Below, in pieces: positions 11,790 to 23,710 of a DNA stretch of 64,000 nucleotides. Made by a program: the position numbers and the translations under genes. The stretch covers positions 44,975,176 to 45,039,175 of the forward strand of contig NC_080046.1 in the NCBI RefSeq assembly GCF_012489685.1, written 5' to 3'. Position 1 is the stretch's first letter, and the number at the start of each line of letters is the position of its first letter. Below the pieces are notes generated by a model that saw only the letters and a list, made by a program, of their open reading frames with translations, did not search any database and was not told where the DNA came from. This stretch comes from Lotus japonicus (lineage: Eukaryota > Streptophyta > Magnoliopsida > Fabales > Fabaceae).

Positions 11790-12800
11790 TCTTCATCAAG
11801 GTACAAGCCCGCTAAGATATGAAAAATAATGATTTGATATAAGTGTTCCCATTTACTAGTTAATAGTTACTACCTCAGGCATTAATGAAGCACCAAAGGA
11901 CCTCAACTCTAAGTTAAATATTAGGTCAAATTGCTAAAAAGCCACTTTCCATTGAGATATTAACAGGATAGAAGCAACAAGTCCAGAGGTAAAAGGGTCA
12001 ATGCTTCATCAATATCAATATAGTAAACAAGGGGCAGAAAGGAGGCCCCAAAAGGAAAACCCTAATGGAAAACCTCCATAGTTGGTAAGTTGATTCTGCA
12101 CAGCTATGACTCAAAATGCTTCCATGGTGGTTAAGGAATGTGATATTAAGGGCTGTTCTAAGACATGCAGTAATCAGTGCACACTTGAACCAATGAACTA
12201 AAGTGCCTTAGTTAATACATTTTACACAATAACAATTGAGCCTGTAGGATAACAGACAAATTTGTAGAGATACTATGTTTTAGGATATCAGAATTGGACT
12301 CAATATAGTGTGCTAAAGACCAACAGCTTTCACATGTTGCAAACAACAAATTGCAAAACATCATAGGGAATTCGATACACTACATTCAATATTATAAATC
12401 ATCATAGGAAAAGTACTTCATAAGAAGAAAATGCAATTGTGGTCACTCAGCTATTTTTGTAATATTCAATTGAAACCCATATAAAATAAAAAGATTGAGG
12501 CTATACCCAAAAGCATCCTATCAAAAGAGAGGTTAACAATTTATTCAATTTGAATTACAGATTAACCAGACAAGTGGAACACAGACACTAAAGAATAAAT
12601 AAAAACAAAGCAATAATGCTCTCAACAAAACAAGTTAGGTATATATGGCAGTATGTCACCAGAAAATATTGACCTCCACATTACAAAAGATGAAACAACA
12701 CTCATTACTCAGTTGATTTTCCACTCTTCAGAAACCCCAATAGAAAAGCGGGGGGGGGGGGGGAATTGAATTTTGAAACATCAAACAGGAAAAAACAGGA
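11790..12800. repeat. Duplicated noncoding block, copy X1
   Basis: Long stretches match 26268-27062 in the same orientation. Examples are the segment with ggaaaaccctaatggaaaac (about 12052), the cagctatgactcaaaa segment (about 12100) and the ttgattttccactcttcaga segment (about 12714). It contains the hairpin counterpart 12098-12158 and a run of 14 G at 12750-12763. No coding frame is shared by the two copies, so the conservation is not protein-driven as far as can be seen. Confidence 0.6.
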
Positions 12801-13033
12801 CTCCAAACAAAAAAAGTTGTCAATACAGGAAACAGAAACAGTTAAAACAAAGGGCAAACTATCAGTCCATAAGGCATAATGTTCATAGAAACCAAGAAAG
12901 GCCTTCAAGCCCCTTTAAAAAGAAAGCTAATTCATATTAGAATTTTGAGAGCAGAACATCTTATAAGCACCTAATGCATCACTTATAAGCCACTATAGTG
13001 AATCAAATTAAACAACTACCAAGATCATCATAT

Positions 13034-13166
13034 GTCCACGAAGGATAGCTCAAGTGGAAAGAGCTAGGGACATAAGGGTTGGGTGGGATGAAGGGTGAAG
13101 GTCCAGGGTTCGAACCCTGAGGAGGACTAATTTACTAACATTTGCTTATCAATAAGAAAAAAGAAA
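13034..13166 (+). mobile_element. tRNA-derived SINE, second copy
   Basis: Same family as 10280-10424, sharing tagctcaagtgg, gacataagggtt, the box B stretch ggttcgaaccctgagga and the tail ctaatttactaacattt. Exact 16-bp target-site duplications accaagatcatcatat lie at 13018-13033 and 13167-13182. The paralogous unit B has the unoccupied site near 18672-18692. Confidence 0.92.
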
Positions 13167-13946
13167 ACCAAGATCATCATATTATGTAATTGTTCTATAG
13201 TCTTTCAGAGATAATTTAAATGTATTACTCAAATCATGATATGTGATGCACCTGAAAAACAGAATGCATAAAAGTAAAACAGTCAATTCTCAAAAGTTTT
13301 ACTGAATCTAAAACGTTATTTCAACACCAATTTCAGCCCATAAATAGCCCCAAAAACCAGTACATATAACAGCTAATAAATGAAACAGCAAACATGTAAT
13401 GTAAGGCATCAAAATGACATGCCAATTGAAGAGAGTCATATGCCGCTACAGTGTGTGAGCTTCAGACTTTAAATATTGTAAATTGATAGAGGTAAGTTGA
13501 ATATATATACACAAATAAAAAATACTAGTGATTTTATTTTCTACACATGTAAAATGAACATGTGATTCACAATTGAATGAACATGTTGAAGTTTAAAACA
13601 AGGGAAAATGAAATACTTAAAAATTGAGAGCCTACCTTGCCATGATAAATAGGGAAATGTGCATGAAACTTGGCATGTTCAAAGTTGACCTCTCTCCTAA
13701 TAAACATACATGCACAATAACTTCATTTACTCCAAATAGAACAAGTGTCAAAATAGCTTGAGTTAAAGTCCTCAAAATCAAACCGTGGGAGTCTTCTGCA
13801 TATGCTATTTGATTTTGGAACAAGTGTCCTTACTATGAATTCATACATGTATTTATTGATTCAAACTACGAGTTGAATGCAAACATACATGCATTACAGG
13901 ATTCTTAAAAGATGGCTTACAGTCCATGTTCTACATATGATTGATA

Positions 13947-16900
13947 TTACACTTTATGCAAAATGAATTGCGCCCCATGTTTTGGCTGCAAAGTAATCGA
14001 AGTGCTGGGAACATGGGCATAGGCTGCAGAAAGCTCAAATGAGAAATTTTGCAGAAGCAATGACAATACTGTTTTTGCTTCTAACAAGGCAAAGTTTTGG
14101 CCAATACATATCCTAGGACCCCATCCAAATGGGAAATATGAAACTTGGCCTTTAGTGGCTTTAGCAATGCCTTCAGAGAACCTTTCAGGTTTGAACTCGT
14201 TTGCATCATCGCCCCATATATCACTATCATGGTGCATCAATAGTATTGGTAAGGAAATACGGGTTCCTGCAGGTAGTAACATGTTTCCAAGTTTTAAATC
14301 CTTTTGAACAGCTCGACTGAAGTAAATTACAGGTGGATATAACCTGAGAACCTCATATAAAATCATGGTCACCTATGAGACAAAAAGTTATGGGAAGTTT
14401 ATTAGAATTAAATACCATTATAATAACTATAATAATCTTCAAAATGAAACTATGCCGTGATACATACAATTTTAAGGCGACTTAAGCCGTCAAAGTTTGG
14501 ATTTTGGTTGCCAAAAACCTGCAAAACTTCCTGCCTTGCACGTTCTTGCCACTCAGGATACCGAGCCAACAACACCATAGTCCAAACCAGGAAAGTTGAA
14601 GTGGTCTCTTGCCCCGCAATGTAGAATAGCTTGCACTCCTCAATTACTTCTTGGTTGGTCATTCCACCATTTTTACAGTTTCCAAGTCATTGATTCTCAA
14701 TATGATTTGATTCCAAAAGTAGGCCTAATAAATCATCATTTATGGCTTCCCCATTCTTCAAGGCTTGCTCTCGTTTTTTAATGATACCCTCGACTGAATC
14801 GTAAATACCTCTATCAATTTCCTTCATCCTCTTATTGGTGGAAGTTGGTAGAAGCCTAGAAATATCTAGTGATGTTATTTATGCAGAAATGAAGTTTTTT
14901 TTTCTTTCAGTAACTGACATGCATTATTATTCATAACAGCTTGAACTCTTGTGCATCTATGATCTATCATCATCATCATGTGAATCATTTAGTATGTCAT
15001 ATCTCCTTAATTTACAAGACTTTCTGAAAACTAGATATCAAATATATTGGTACAAGGCATATGATATCTACGAAATGTAATACAAAAACCATATATGTGT
15101 CGTTACAAATATATTGATCTTTGTGCATTTTCTTAAGACTAATTTGCATAGAGATAAATGGTAATAGGTTGATCCCTTTATAAATCATGGTGAGTTTTCT
15201 TCTGGTAAAACTAGAGCATGCTTAATTTAGTTGTCAAGGACACCAAAGTCATAGTAGTCTTACCACCACATTGGGATGTTTGTATACAGTGCCGTCATTA
15301 AAAGATACCCCTGCCTTCTCAGAAGCCCAAACATTTTTGTTCCTTCTGCATAGCTGCTTCCAAATGCCGTTCTAGAAATTACATCACAAGTCAAATTCTG
15401 AAGAAAAGGCCAAACATCAATCTCACATGATCCATCTAATGACAACATTTCCTTCCATTTGCTAATCATATCATGACTGCTTTTTAAAAAAGCTGGTAGC
15501 ATATTCTGAAAGTTGTGCAATAAATCACATAAGCAAAAGAAAAATTAGAGGTTGAAAACTAAGTACATGAATAAATGAAAGCCATAACCTTACTTTCAAT
15601 TTATCTGCGTGGAATGCCGGGGTAATAATTTTCCGATGTTTAGCCCATTTTTCACCCTGATGTTCTACCAGTCCAACACTAAAGAATTTGGAAATGGAAT
15701 TTAACTTTGGTTTAGGGAAGTCTTGCATCTTATTGAAGACTTCTTTGATTTGTTCTGGGTTTGTGATGATCACCTTTGGTGTCACACCTTCCCATAAAAA
15801 GGAATTCTTGCCTGTACATCCATTTATTATTAGCAACTGTTCAAACAAGGAACAACTTCAAGTTCTACATTTCATATTAGCTTCAAGAGCATATAATGTT
15901 TGGTGCCTAAATTTGATAATACTATAAACTCCTCCAATACTTCTTTTTACCCATGTATTCACAGCTATCCTTACCACTACCACTATAGCCATCATATAAC
16001 CCCTACCATCACTTCCTTGTTAAATTAAGGGGCCAAAAATAAACTGTCAACTAAAGGGTATCAATTATGAATGCATTTCAACCGTAAGACCTCCCAAATT
16101 ACATTTATCTCGGATAAGAATTTCAAGATCAATCGAGTTAAAGAGAGGAATTGAAATGAATTGTGATAAAATGGCTTATTTGGATATTAAATCCAGCAAA
16201 TTTGAAAAGTTATGGGATTTTAACTGAGTTTTTGTTTTTCTAAGCTCTTTAGTCCTGTGAAGAGGGGTAGAGGGAGATCAAAAAGAATAATGGAAGATAT
16301 TGCTAAAAATGACATCAATATCAATAATATCCCTCCAAATCTGATTTTCGATCAAGCTCAATGCCATAGTGTGATTCATATAGACGACCTCACTTAGCAC
16401 TTAGTGGGATAAGGCTGTTTGTTTCTGTTGCTTTTGGCTCTTTGCTCTCTATTTCAGTTGAGGTTTTCTTTCCATTTCAAACTTTGAACTTCAATGCAAG
16501 ATGTGAAATTCTTTCTCACCCACTGTTTTCTTCAATTAGCCTTTGCTCTCATGATTAGGCTTTCAAAATCCTAAATTTCAGTGTTCTCAGGATGATCAGG
16601 TTTCAATATTTGCTTGGATCTTCCTCCAAATTCTTTGTAAACCAAGGTCAGGGTCAAATTTATTCTCACAGCTGAATCTGAATTCTATTATTCATTTTCT
16701 AGCTAATACTCAACAGAAATTGTTGATTGTTCTATGAAAAATTAACACTTAGTTGTGTACTGCTATCATGTAGAAGTTATAGAGGGGTAATTTATATTGC
16801 AGCACGTACAGAAGAACTACAGAGATTGTTTGGCAACATGATCAGGGCAGTAGGAAGTTCAATTTTTTTCACATCATGACATACAAGACAAAAGGATATT

Positions 16901-17253
16901 CAGCAACAATGAAAAGACATGCCCTTTAAGATTTGAAGTTTCTTAACACAACACACGAAACACTAAACGAGTTGCATACCATATTTCTGGACAGTTTGAT
17001 GGGTAGGCAAGAATACATGTGGCGCAACATCATCGGAGAGAGTAATGGGTTTGGAGTTGGCTTCATGTTGCAGCTTGAGCATGTGGTTTTGCTTGGAATC
17101 GTTATCAAAAAGCTTAAGCTTGTAAGGTTGACCTTGAGCTCTCAGAAGATTTTCCATCTTCTTTGGTTTCAGCCACAGCACCTGCAAGGCCCACATCGGA
17201 ATCACAGCAACTATCACTGTCACCACAACCCACATTATTGAAAGCATCTCCAT
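13947..17253 (-). pseudogene. CYP72A-type cytochrome P450, copy A, nonsense in exon 4
   Basis: Five exons: 16980-17253, 15594-15811, 15264-15505, 14468-14855, 13947-14372. Joined they make 516 codons in one frame. Exon 1 has an N-terminal membrane anchor (IMWVVVTVIVAVIPMW). Exon 4 carries the I-helix oxygen-binding motif AGQETT and exon 5 the haem ligand loop [12 protein letters not shown]. At 14687-14689 the frame reads TGA where copy B has a glycine codon. This truncates the product after 300 residues, before the I-helix and the haem cysteine. All other exons and splice sites look intact, so the lesion is recent or the gene is a fresh pseudogene. CYP72A enzymes are ER-bound and in legumes often oxidise triterpenoids. 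The substrate here is unknown. Confidence 0.88.
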
Positions 17254-18649
17254 CTCTGCCTCTGGATGACTCTGCTTCTTGTCTAGTGTACTATTGCCAA
17301 GGTAAGATATTTATGCAACTAAATATTTTATTGTGACTTTCTTTTTTTGGTAGATATTTTATTGTGACTTTAATTATGTCATGGTTTATTCAATAAAGTA
17401 GCGGAAACCGGTTCTATTAAGCATCTAGTCTTGAATTCAATTTTTACATATCTGTGTGTATAGGAAAAAAATCTTCATTTTAGTGTATAACACTACCTAG
17501 AACGATTAATCTCTCATTTATTAAGTGATAAGATTATGGAAAAAACCAAAAATAAAGCTGCACGGCAACAATATATTGGAGAGTAGGCAGGTATGTGGCA
17601 GCATCTCCATGGCAATGGTGAAGAAAGGCACGTATCATGCCAGGTTAGAGGAAGAGGGCCCACATGGAGAAAAGGAGAATCAATGTGGTAGCAATGGCCC
17701 CGGGGCAAAGAAAGGGAATGAGGAAACGCGTGGCTATCACATCTTTACTTTCTCTTCTTTCTTCTTATAACACCTCATTTATGAAGTGTGAAGATATAAT
17801 TATTCGCTAGTATATAAGGAATAATTGATAGTAGTTATTTTTATGCAAGTTGTGAGAATTATCTCTATTCTGTTCTCCCTCTCTTACTCTCTAATTTCCC
17901 AGAATTTGCATCTGTGTACTTTCCTTCTAGGATTCTATTCTGGAAGTGGTTTTAATTCAATCAATACAAAGCTATTTCCCTTTTTATCATTTTGCTCATT
18001 ACAGACCAACACTCAGGGCAGTGCAACATGTTGTTCTTCTTTATAGCAGAAACAGAATCAGTGAAGCGGTGGTGGGGACCGAATTCATGAACAAACAAAC
18101 AAAAAACGTTTCAACTTGGATTTAATTTTTTTTTTTTTCACGGGAAGACAAGCTTGCATATTTAAAAATATTCGACAAAGATCAAACTATAAGTAGCTTG
18201 ATTATAAAAACTCTGATACTATATCAATAAATAATTACTTAAGCATTAGATAATGATCAAATGATTAATTTTATATTATTATTTTTAACAACCAGTTAAA
18301 AAAACCAAACTAATTAAGGTTTCACGAGTGTATGAAAGACAAAAGCATATGGCTAAGACGTTAACAATCAAGAATAAAAAACATTTATTTAAAGGCTTAT
18401 GGTCTCCCCTTAACGAGAATGTGAAAATACAAGAGTTCAAGGACCAGTTCTAAGCAACATAGGGACTTGTTTGTAAATACTAGTAGTTAGTGTGTAATGG
18501 GTGAGCTGGCAAGTAGTTAGGTTGGTTAAAACAGAATTAGGTAGTTAGTTACAGATTAGTTGTTTAGCTTTGTAATGAAAATCATTCGATCTGGTCAATA
18601 TACTCAAGATTTCATCTTCTTCAAGCTTCTTCAATAAGCTTGCTCTCTG
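17254..18649. other. Spacer between CYP72A units
   Basis: 17254-17620 is shared upstream sequence of unit A. 17621-18050 has no recognised content. About 18440-18640 looks like the tail of an LTR (pyrimidine-rich, ending near cttcttcaagcttcttcaa), but no partner LTR, primer site or target duplication was found. Confidence 0.35.
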
Positions 18650-19441
18650 TAGTGAATCAAATTAAACAACTAACAAGATCATCATGTAACTGTTCTATAG
18701 TCTTTCAAAGATAATTTAAGAGTAGTACTCAGTTCACAGGAAAAACAAAATGCATAAAATAATAAGTTAAAAAAATATGTCACTATAGGAACTCATTTTA
18801 CAATAAAAGATTCCAAAAAGTTTCAGGCCAAAAAAACCAGTCTATATATATAGCAGCTGCTAGATCAGACAGCAAACATGTAATGGAAGGCATCTAAATG
18901 ACATCAATTGAAGAAGAGTCATATCTGCTACATTGTGTGCACTTCAGAGTTCAGACTTATATATTTGTAAATTGATATTTGATAGAGTCATAGAGTTATG
19001 TGGAATAAGTATATGAAGAAAACCAAAATAATGCTTTGATTTTCTACACCCATAAAATGTTCATGTGATTCACAGTTGATTCAATGAAATATTCACAAAA
19101 TGAGAGCTTACCATGCAATGATAAATAGGGAAATGTGCATGAAACTTGGCATGTTCAGAGTTCACCTCTCCTAATAAACATACATGCACAATAACTTTAT
19201 TTCCTCCAAATAGAACCTAAATACCTAATAAAAATTCATCTACAATAGCTTGAGTGTAAAGTCCTCCAAATCAAACCGTGGATTCTTCTACAAGATATGG
19301 TATTTGATTTTGGAACAAGTGTCCTTACTATGAATTCATACATGTATTTATTGATTCAAACTACTAGCTGAATGTAAACATACATGCATTACAGGATTCT
19401 TAAAATATGGCTTACAGTCTATGTGCTACATATGATTGATA

Positions 19442-22400
19442 CTACACTTTATGCAAAATGAGTTGCGCCCCATGTTTCGGCTGCAAAGTAACCGAAGTGG
19501 TGGGAACATGGGCATAGGCCGCAGAAAGCTCAAATGAGAAATTTTGCAGAAGCAATGACAATACTATTTTTGCTTCTAACAAGGCAAAATTTTGGCCAAT
19601 ACATATCCTAGGACCCCATCCAAATGGGAAATATGAAACTTGGCCTTTAGTGGCTTTAGCAATGCCTTCAGAGAACCTTTCAGGTTTGAACTCCTTTACA
19701 TCATCACCCCATATTTCACTATCATGGTGCATCAATAGTATTGGTAAGGAAATACGGGTTCCTGCAGGTAGTAACAGGTTTCCAAGTTTCAAATCCTTTT
19801 GAACAGTTCGAATGAAGTAAATTACAGGTGGGTATAACCTGAGAACCTCATATAAAATCATGGTCACCTATGGGACAAAAAGTTACGAGAAGTAGATTAG
19901 CACCAGAAACAGTTATAATAACAATAATAATCTTCAAAATGAAACTATGTCGTGATACATACAATTTTAAGGTGACTTAAGCCATCAAAGTTTGGATTTT
20001 GGGTGCCAAAAACCTGCAAAACTTCCTGCCTTGCACGTTCTTGCCATTCAGGATACCGAGCCAATAATACCATTGTCCAAACTAGTAAAGTTGATGTGGT
20101 CTCTTGCCCTGCAATGTAGAATATCTTGCATTCCTCAATTACTTCTTGGTTGGTCATTCCACCATTTTTACTGTTTCCAAGTCCTTGATTTTCAATGTGA
20201 TTTGATTCCAAAAGTAGGCCTAATAAATCATCATTTGTGGCTACACCGTTCTTCATGGCTTGCTCTCGTTTTTTAATGATACCCTCAAGTGAATCATGAA
20301 TATCTCTATCAATTTCCTTCATCCTCCTCTTGGTGCTAGCTTGTAGACGCCTAGAAAATATCTAGTGATGTTAATTATGTACGAATAAAGAACTTTCTTC
20401 TTTTCTTTTTGTAACTGACATGCATTATTATTCATAACAACTTGAACTCTGGTAGCATCTCTCATGTGAATCAATTGGTATTTCATATCTCTAGAATTTA
20501 TGACTTTCTGAAAACTAGATATCAAATATATTGGTAAAAGCATATTTAAGTTAGAAATATAATATAAAAACCATTAATGTATCTTCGCACCTAATAACTT
20601 TCGAGATTGTGAGTTTATTCTCTATGACCTGATGGTCTAAAATTCAGTCAATATGAAAAAGTGAATTTCAGCACAAGATAAAGGGGTCTGTGCAATATAA
20701 TGTCCACACTTTAAGTCAAAAGAGCTCAGGGATTGCCTTAAAAATATAATATAAATCTCATCTATGACTCTCGACTTAATAGCATAGTAAATCAAAATAT
20801 GTATGCAATATTCAAGACTCAAATTCATTGTTTTCAGTTTACATGTTATATCTTAAACACATAGACTCCAACATCGATATTGGGTCTTATGATTCTTTTG
20901 ACAAGAATGAGATGCTTCAGACTACAGAGACCATGGACTTGTTTGACATCAAGCACTCCCATCATCCCATGTTTAATGTGATATTGACAGGCAAATGGCA
21001 GGTACAAGCTTTCTAAGTACTTTTTAGTTAGATTAGATAGAATGTAAACATAACAAAAATCTTGTACATTAAGGTTGAAATCTGTTGTCCCAAAACTGTG
21101 TAGTTCATTTTCTGTCCCAGCAATAAAGTTTTGACATGTAAATTAAAATCCACCATACTAGTTTGTAAGTGCCCCCTCATGTCTTTTTAAATTAACATGA
21201 CAAGATTTCACTGGTGGGACAAGAAATTGAGACACAATTTGGGAACAAAAGATCTTTTCTTAAGACTAATTAACGTGGAGATAAATGGTGATAGATTGTT
21301 TTCTTTATAAATCATGGTGAATTTATTCTGATAAAACTAGAACATGCTTAATTTAGCTGTCAAGGACACCAAAATCATAGTAGTCTTACCGTGCTGTCAT
21401 TAAAAGATATCCCTGCTTTTTCAGAAGCCCAAACATTTTTGTTCCTTCTGCATAGTTGCTTCCAAATGCCGTTCTAGAAATCGCATCGCAAGTCAAATTC
21501 TGAAGAAAAGGCCAAACATCAATCTCACATGATCCATCCAATGACAACATTTCCTTCCATTTGCTAATCATATCATGGCTGCTTTTTAAAAAAGCTGGCA
21601 GCATAATCTGTAAATTGTGCAGTAAATCACATTAGCAAAAGAAAAACTAGAGGTTGACAACAAAGTTCATGAATAAATGAAAGCATTAACCTTACTTTCA
21701 ATTTATCTGTGTGGAATGCCGGGGTAATAATTTTTCGATGCTTAGCCCATTTTTCACCCTCATATTCTACCAGACCAACACTAAAAAATTTGACAATGGA
21801 ATTTGACTTTGGTTTAGGGAAGTCTTGCATCTTGTTAAAGACTTCTTTGATTTGTTCTGGGTTTGTGATGATCACCTGTGGTGTTGTACCTTCCCATAAA
21901 AAGGAATTCTTGCCTGCACATCCATTTACTATTAGCAACTGTTCAAAGAAGCAACAACTTCAAGGAGGACTGATCTTCTACATCTCATATTAGCATCAAG
22001 GGCATACAATATTTGTTGCCTAAATTTGATAATAATATAAACTCCTACAGTACTCTCTTTTACCCATGTATTCACAGCTATCTTTACCACTACCATTCTA
22101 GCAACCATATAACCCCAACCCTCACTTCCATGTTAAAAAGAGGGGCAAAAAAACTGTGTACTCAAGCATCGTCATAGCTTTGTCTTATGTTACCCACTAG
22201 GTAACAGTCATGAATGCATTTCAACCAAAAGATCTCCCAAATTACATTTATCTTGGATAAATAATTTCAAGAGTAATCAATTTAAAGAGAGGAATTGAAA
22301 TGAATAATGATAGAATAAATTGTTTGAAAAATGATGGGACTTTAACTGATTTTTTTCTAAGTAAAAGTACAAATGACACATAATGTCCGTAATTGGACAA

Positions 22401-23710
22401 ATTCCTTAATCCTAATATTTCTGTTGAGCTCTATCTATGGCTTTTAGCTCTTTGCTCTCTATTTCAATGGAGGTTTTCTTCCCATTTCAAACTTTGAACT
22501 TCAGTGTAAGATGTGAAATTCTTTCTCACTCACTGCTTTGCTCTCATGATTAGGCATTCAAAATCCTAAAATGGCTTCAGTGTTATCATGATGATTAGGT
22601 TTCAATGTTTGCTTGGATCTCCCTCCAAATTCTTTGTAAACCATGGTCAGGTTCAAATTAATTCTCACCTCTGAATCAGAATTCTATTATTCATTTTCTA
22701 GCAAATATTCAGCAGAAATTGATGATTGGGCTATGAAAAATGAAAACTTATCCTCTTGATGAGTTGGAATGTTCCCTGTACTACAACTTTCATCAGGTGT
22801 CCTATTAAATAATCAAGTCTATCGGCTTCGACAAGTGTTAGTTACTTCTTCAGCACTTAGCCAATTTGAAGAACATGACTCTTAAAAATAATTGTAAAAA
22901 ACCTTTCAAAAAAGTCTAGAGAAGATTAGAAGAAAGCTAAGTTAACATGTTTCGACCTGAAGGAGCATCTAGAGAAGAAACGCAACTAACCATGATTAGT
23001 CTGTTAGAATATAATAGGAACCAATTCATGTGACCCTTACTCAACCGCTTAAGCTTTTGGAATAATTGGTTGCTTGACATGATATCAGAGCTTCTATGAC
23101 CAAGCGGTCCAGAGTTCGATCTTTATTTCCCCCAATTCTTCGGATAAAAAAGTTGAATTTAAGCACATGGTATGTGACAACTTAAGCTTTTTAGATAATT
23201 GGTTGTTCACATGTTCTTCTACTTGCACATAGTTTTGACTAAGATGGCCTTAAGTGCATGATTGAACCTCTATTGAATGAATGGATCTCCAGTAACAAAT
23301 TAAAAAAAAAAAAAAAATCTTCCCTTAGGATTCAAAGTTTGAAAACTCAACAACAATCAAATAACACAACACAACATATATACACACATATTGTTGTATA
23401 TAACAAAAAATCAAATTATATTTGTACCATATTTGTGGACAGTTTGAAATGAAGGCAAGAATACATGTGGTGCAACATCATCGGAGAGAGTAATGGGTTT
23501 GGAGTTGGCTTCATGTTGCAGCTTGAGCATGTGGTTTTGCTTGGAGTTGTCACTGAAAAGGTTAAGCTTGTAAGGCTGGCCTTGAAGACCTTGAGCTCTT
23601 AGAAGATTTTCCATCTTCTTTGGTTTCAGCCACAGCACCTGCAAGGCCCATATCGGAATCACAGCAACTGTCACTGTTACCACCACCCAGATTATTGAAA
23701 GCAGCTCCAT
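19442..23710 (-). CDS. CYP72A-type cytochrome P450, copy B
   Basis: Five exons: 23428-23710, 21696-21913, 21390-21607, 19963-20350, 19442-19867. They give an uninterrupted frame of 510 residues, slightly short for CYP72A (about 515-525). An N-terminal anchor ([16 protein letters not shown]) is followed by the I-helix AGQETT (exon 4), the ERR-region helix K sequence YEVLRLYPP, the PERF motif (FKPERFSEG), and the haem loop [12 protein letters not shown] with its cysteine ligand. Exon 3 lacks 24 bp present in copy A just before the donor site. This removes eight residues around a tryptophan-rich stretch while keeping donor and frame. The start ATG at 23708-23710 aligns with that of copy A. As an ER monooxygenase it needs NADPH-P450 reductase. 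Whether the eight-residue loss is tolerated cannot be judged from sequence. Confidence 0.87.
20560..21230 (+). other. Extra DNA in intron 3 of CYP72A copy B
   Basis: About 0.65 kb that unit A lacks at the same intron. It includes a 62-codon plus-strand open stretch (20828-21016). Its part 20897-21001 looks exon-like ([16 protein letters not shown]) and is followed by caggtac, a possible donor site. The protein was not recognised. It may be a captured gene fragment carried by an unidentified transposon. No inverted ends were found. Confidence 0.35.
23002..23091 (+). mobile_element. Possible TRIM/LTR remnant in intron 1 of CYP72A copy B
   Basis: A stretch starting tgttagaata and ending ttgaca is followed directly by tgatatcagagc (23080-23091). 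That matches an initiator-tRNA primer-binding site with one change. A related end (cttaagctttttagataatt...) recurs at about 23182-23215, as expected for a miniature element with two short terminal repeats. Coding domains are absent. Boundaries are uncertain. Confidence 0.4.

Larger units (their letters stand above)
12985..17620 (-). repeat. CYP72A tandem duplication, unit A
   Basis: This unit and 18650-24740 share gene, introns and flanks. The left edge is marked by gtgaatcaaattaaacaac in both. The right edge is near gcatctccatggca (17600s and 24720s), upstream of the start codons. The units differ by insertions in introns and by the SINE at 13034-13166, which only unit A carries. Confidence 0.75.

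Noticed and set aside
12750..12763. Run of 14 G
   Set aside because: Low-complexity tract next to an A-rich tract at the same place in X2. It may be assembly noise and has no sign of function.
18440..18640. Solo LTR
   Set aside because: Only an LTR-like tail. No TG start, partner or target duplication could be fixed, so it is kept as a remark in the spacer entry.
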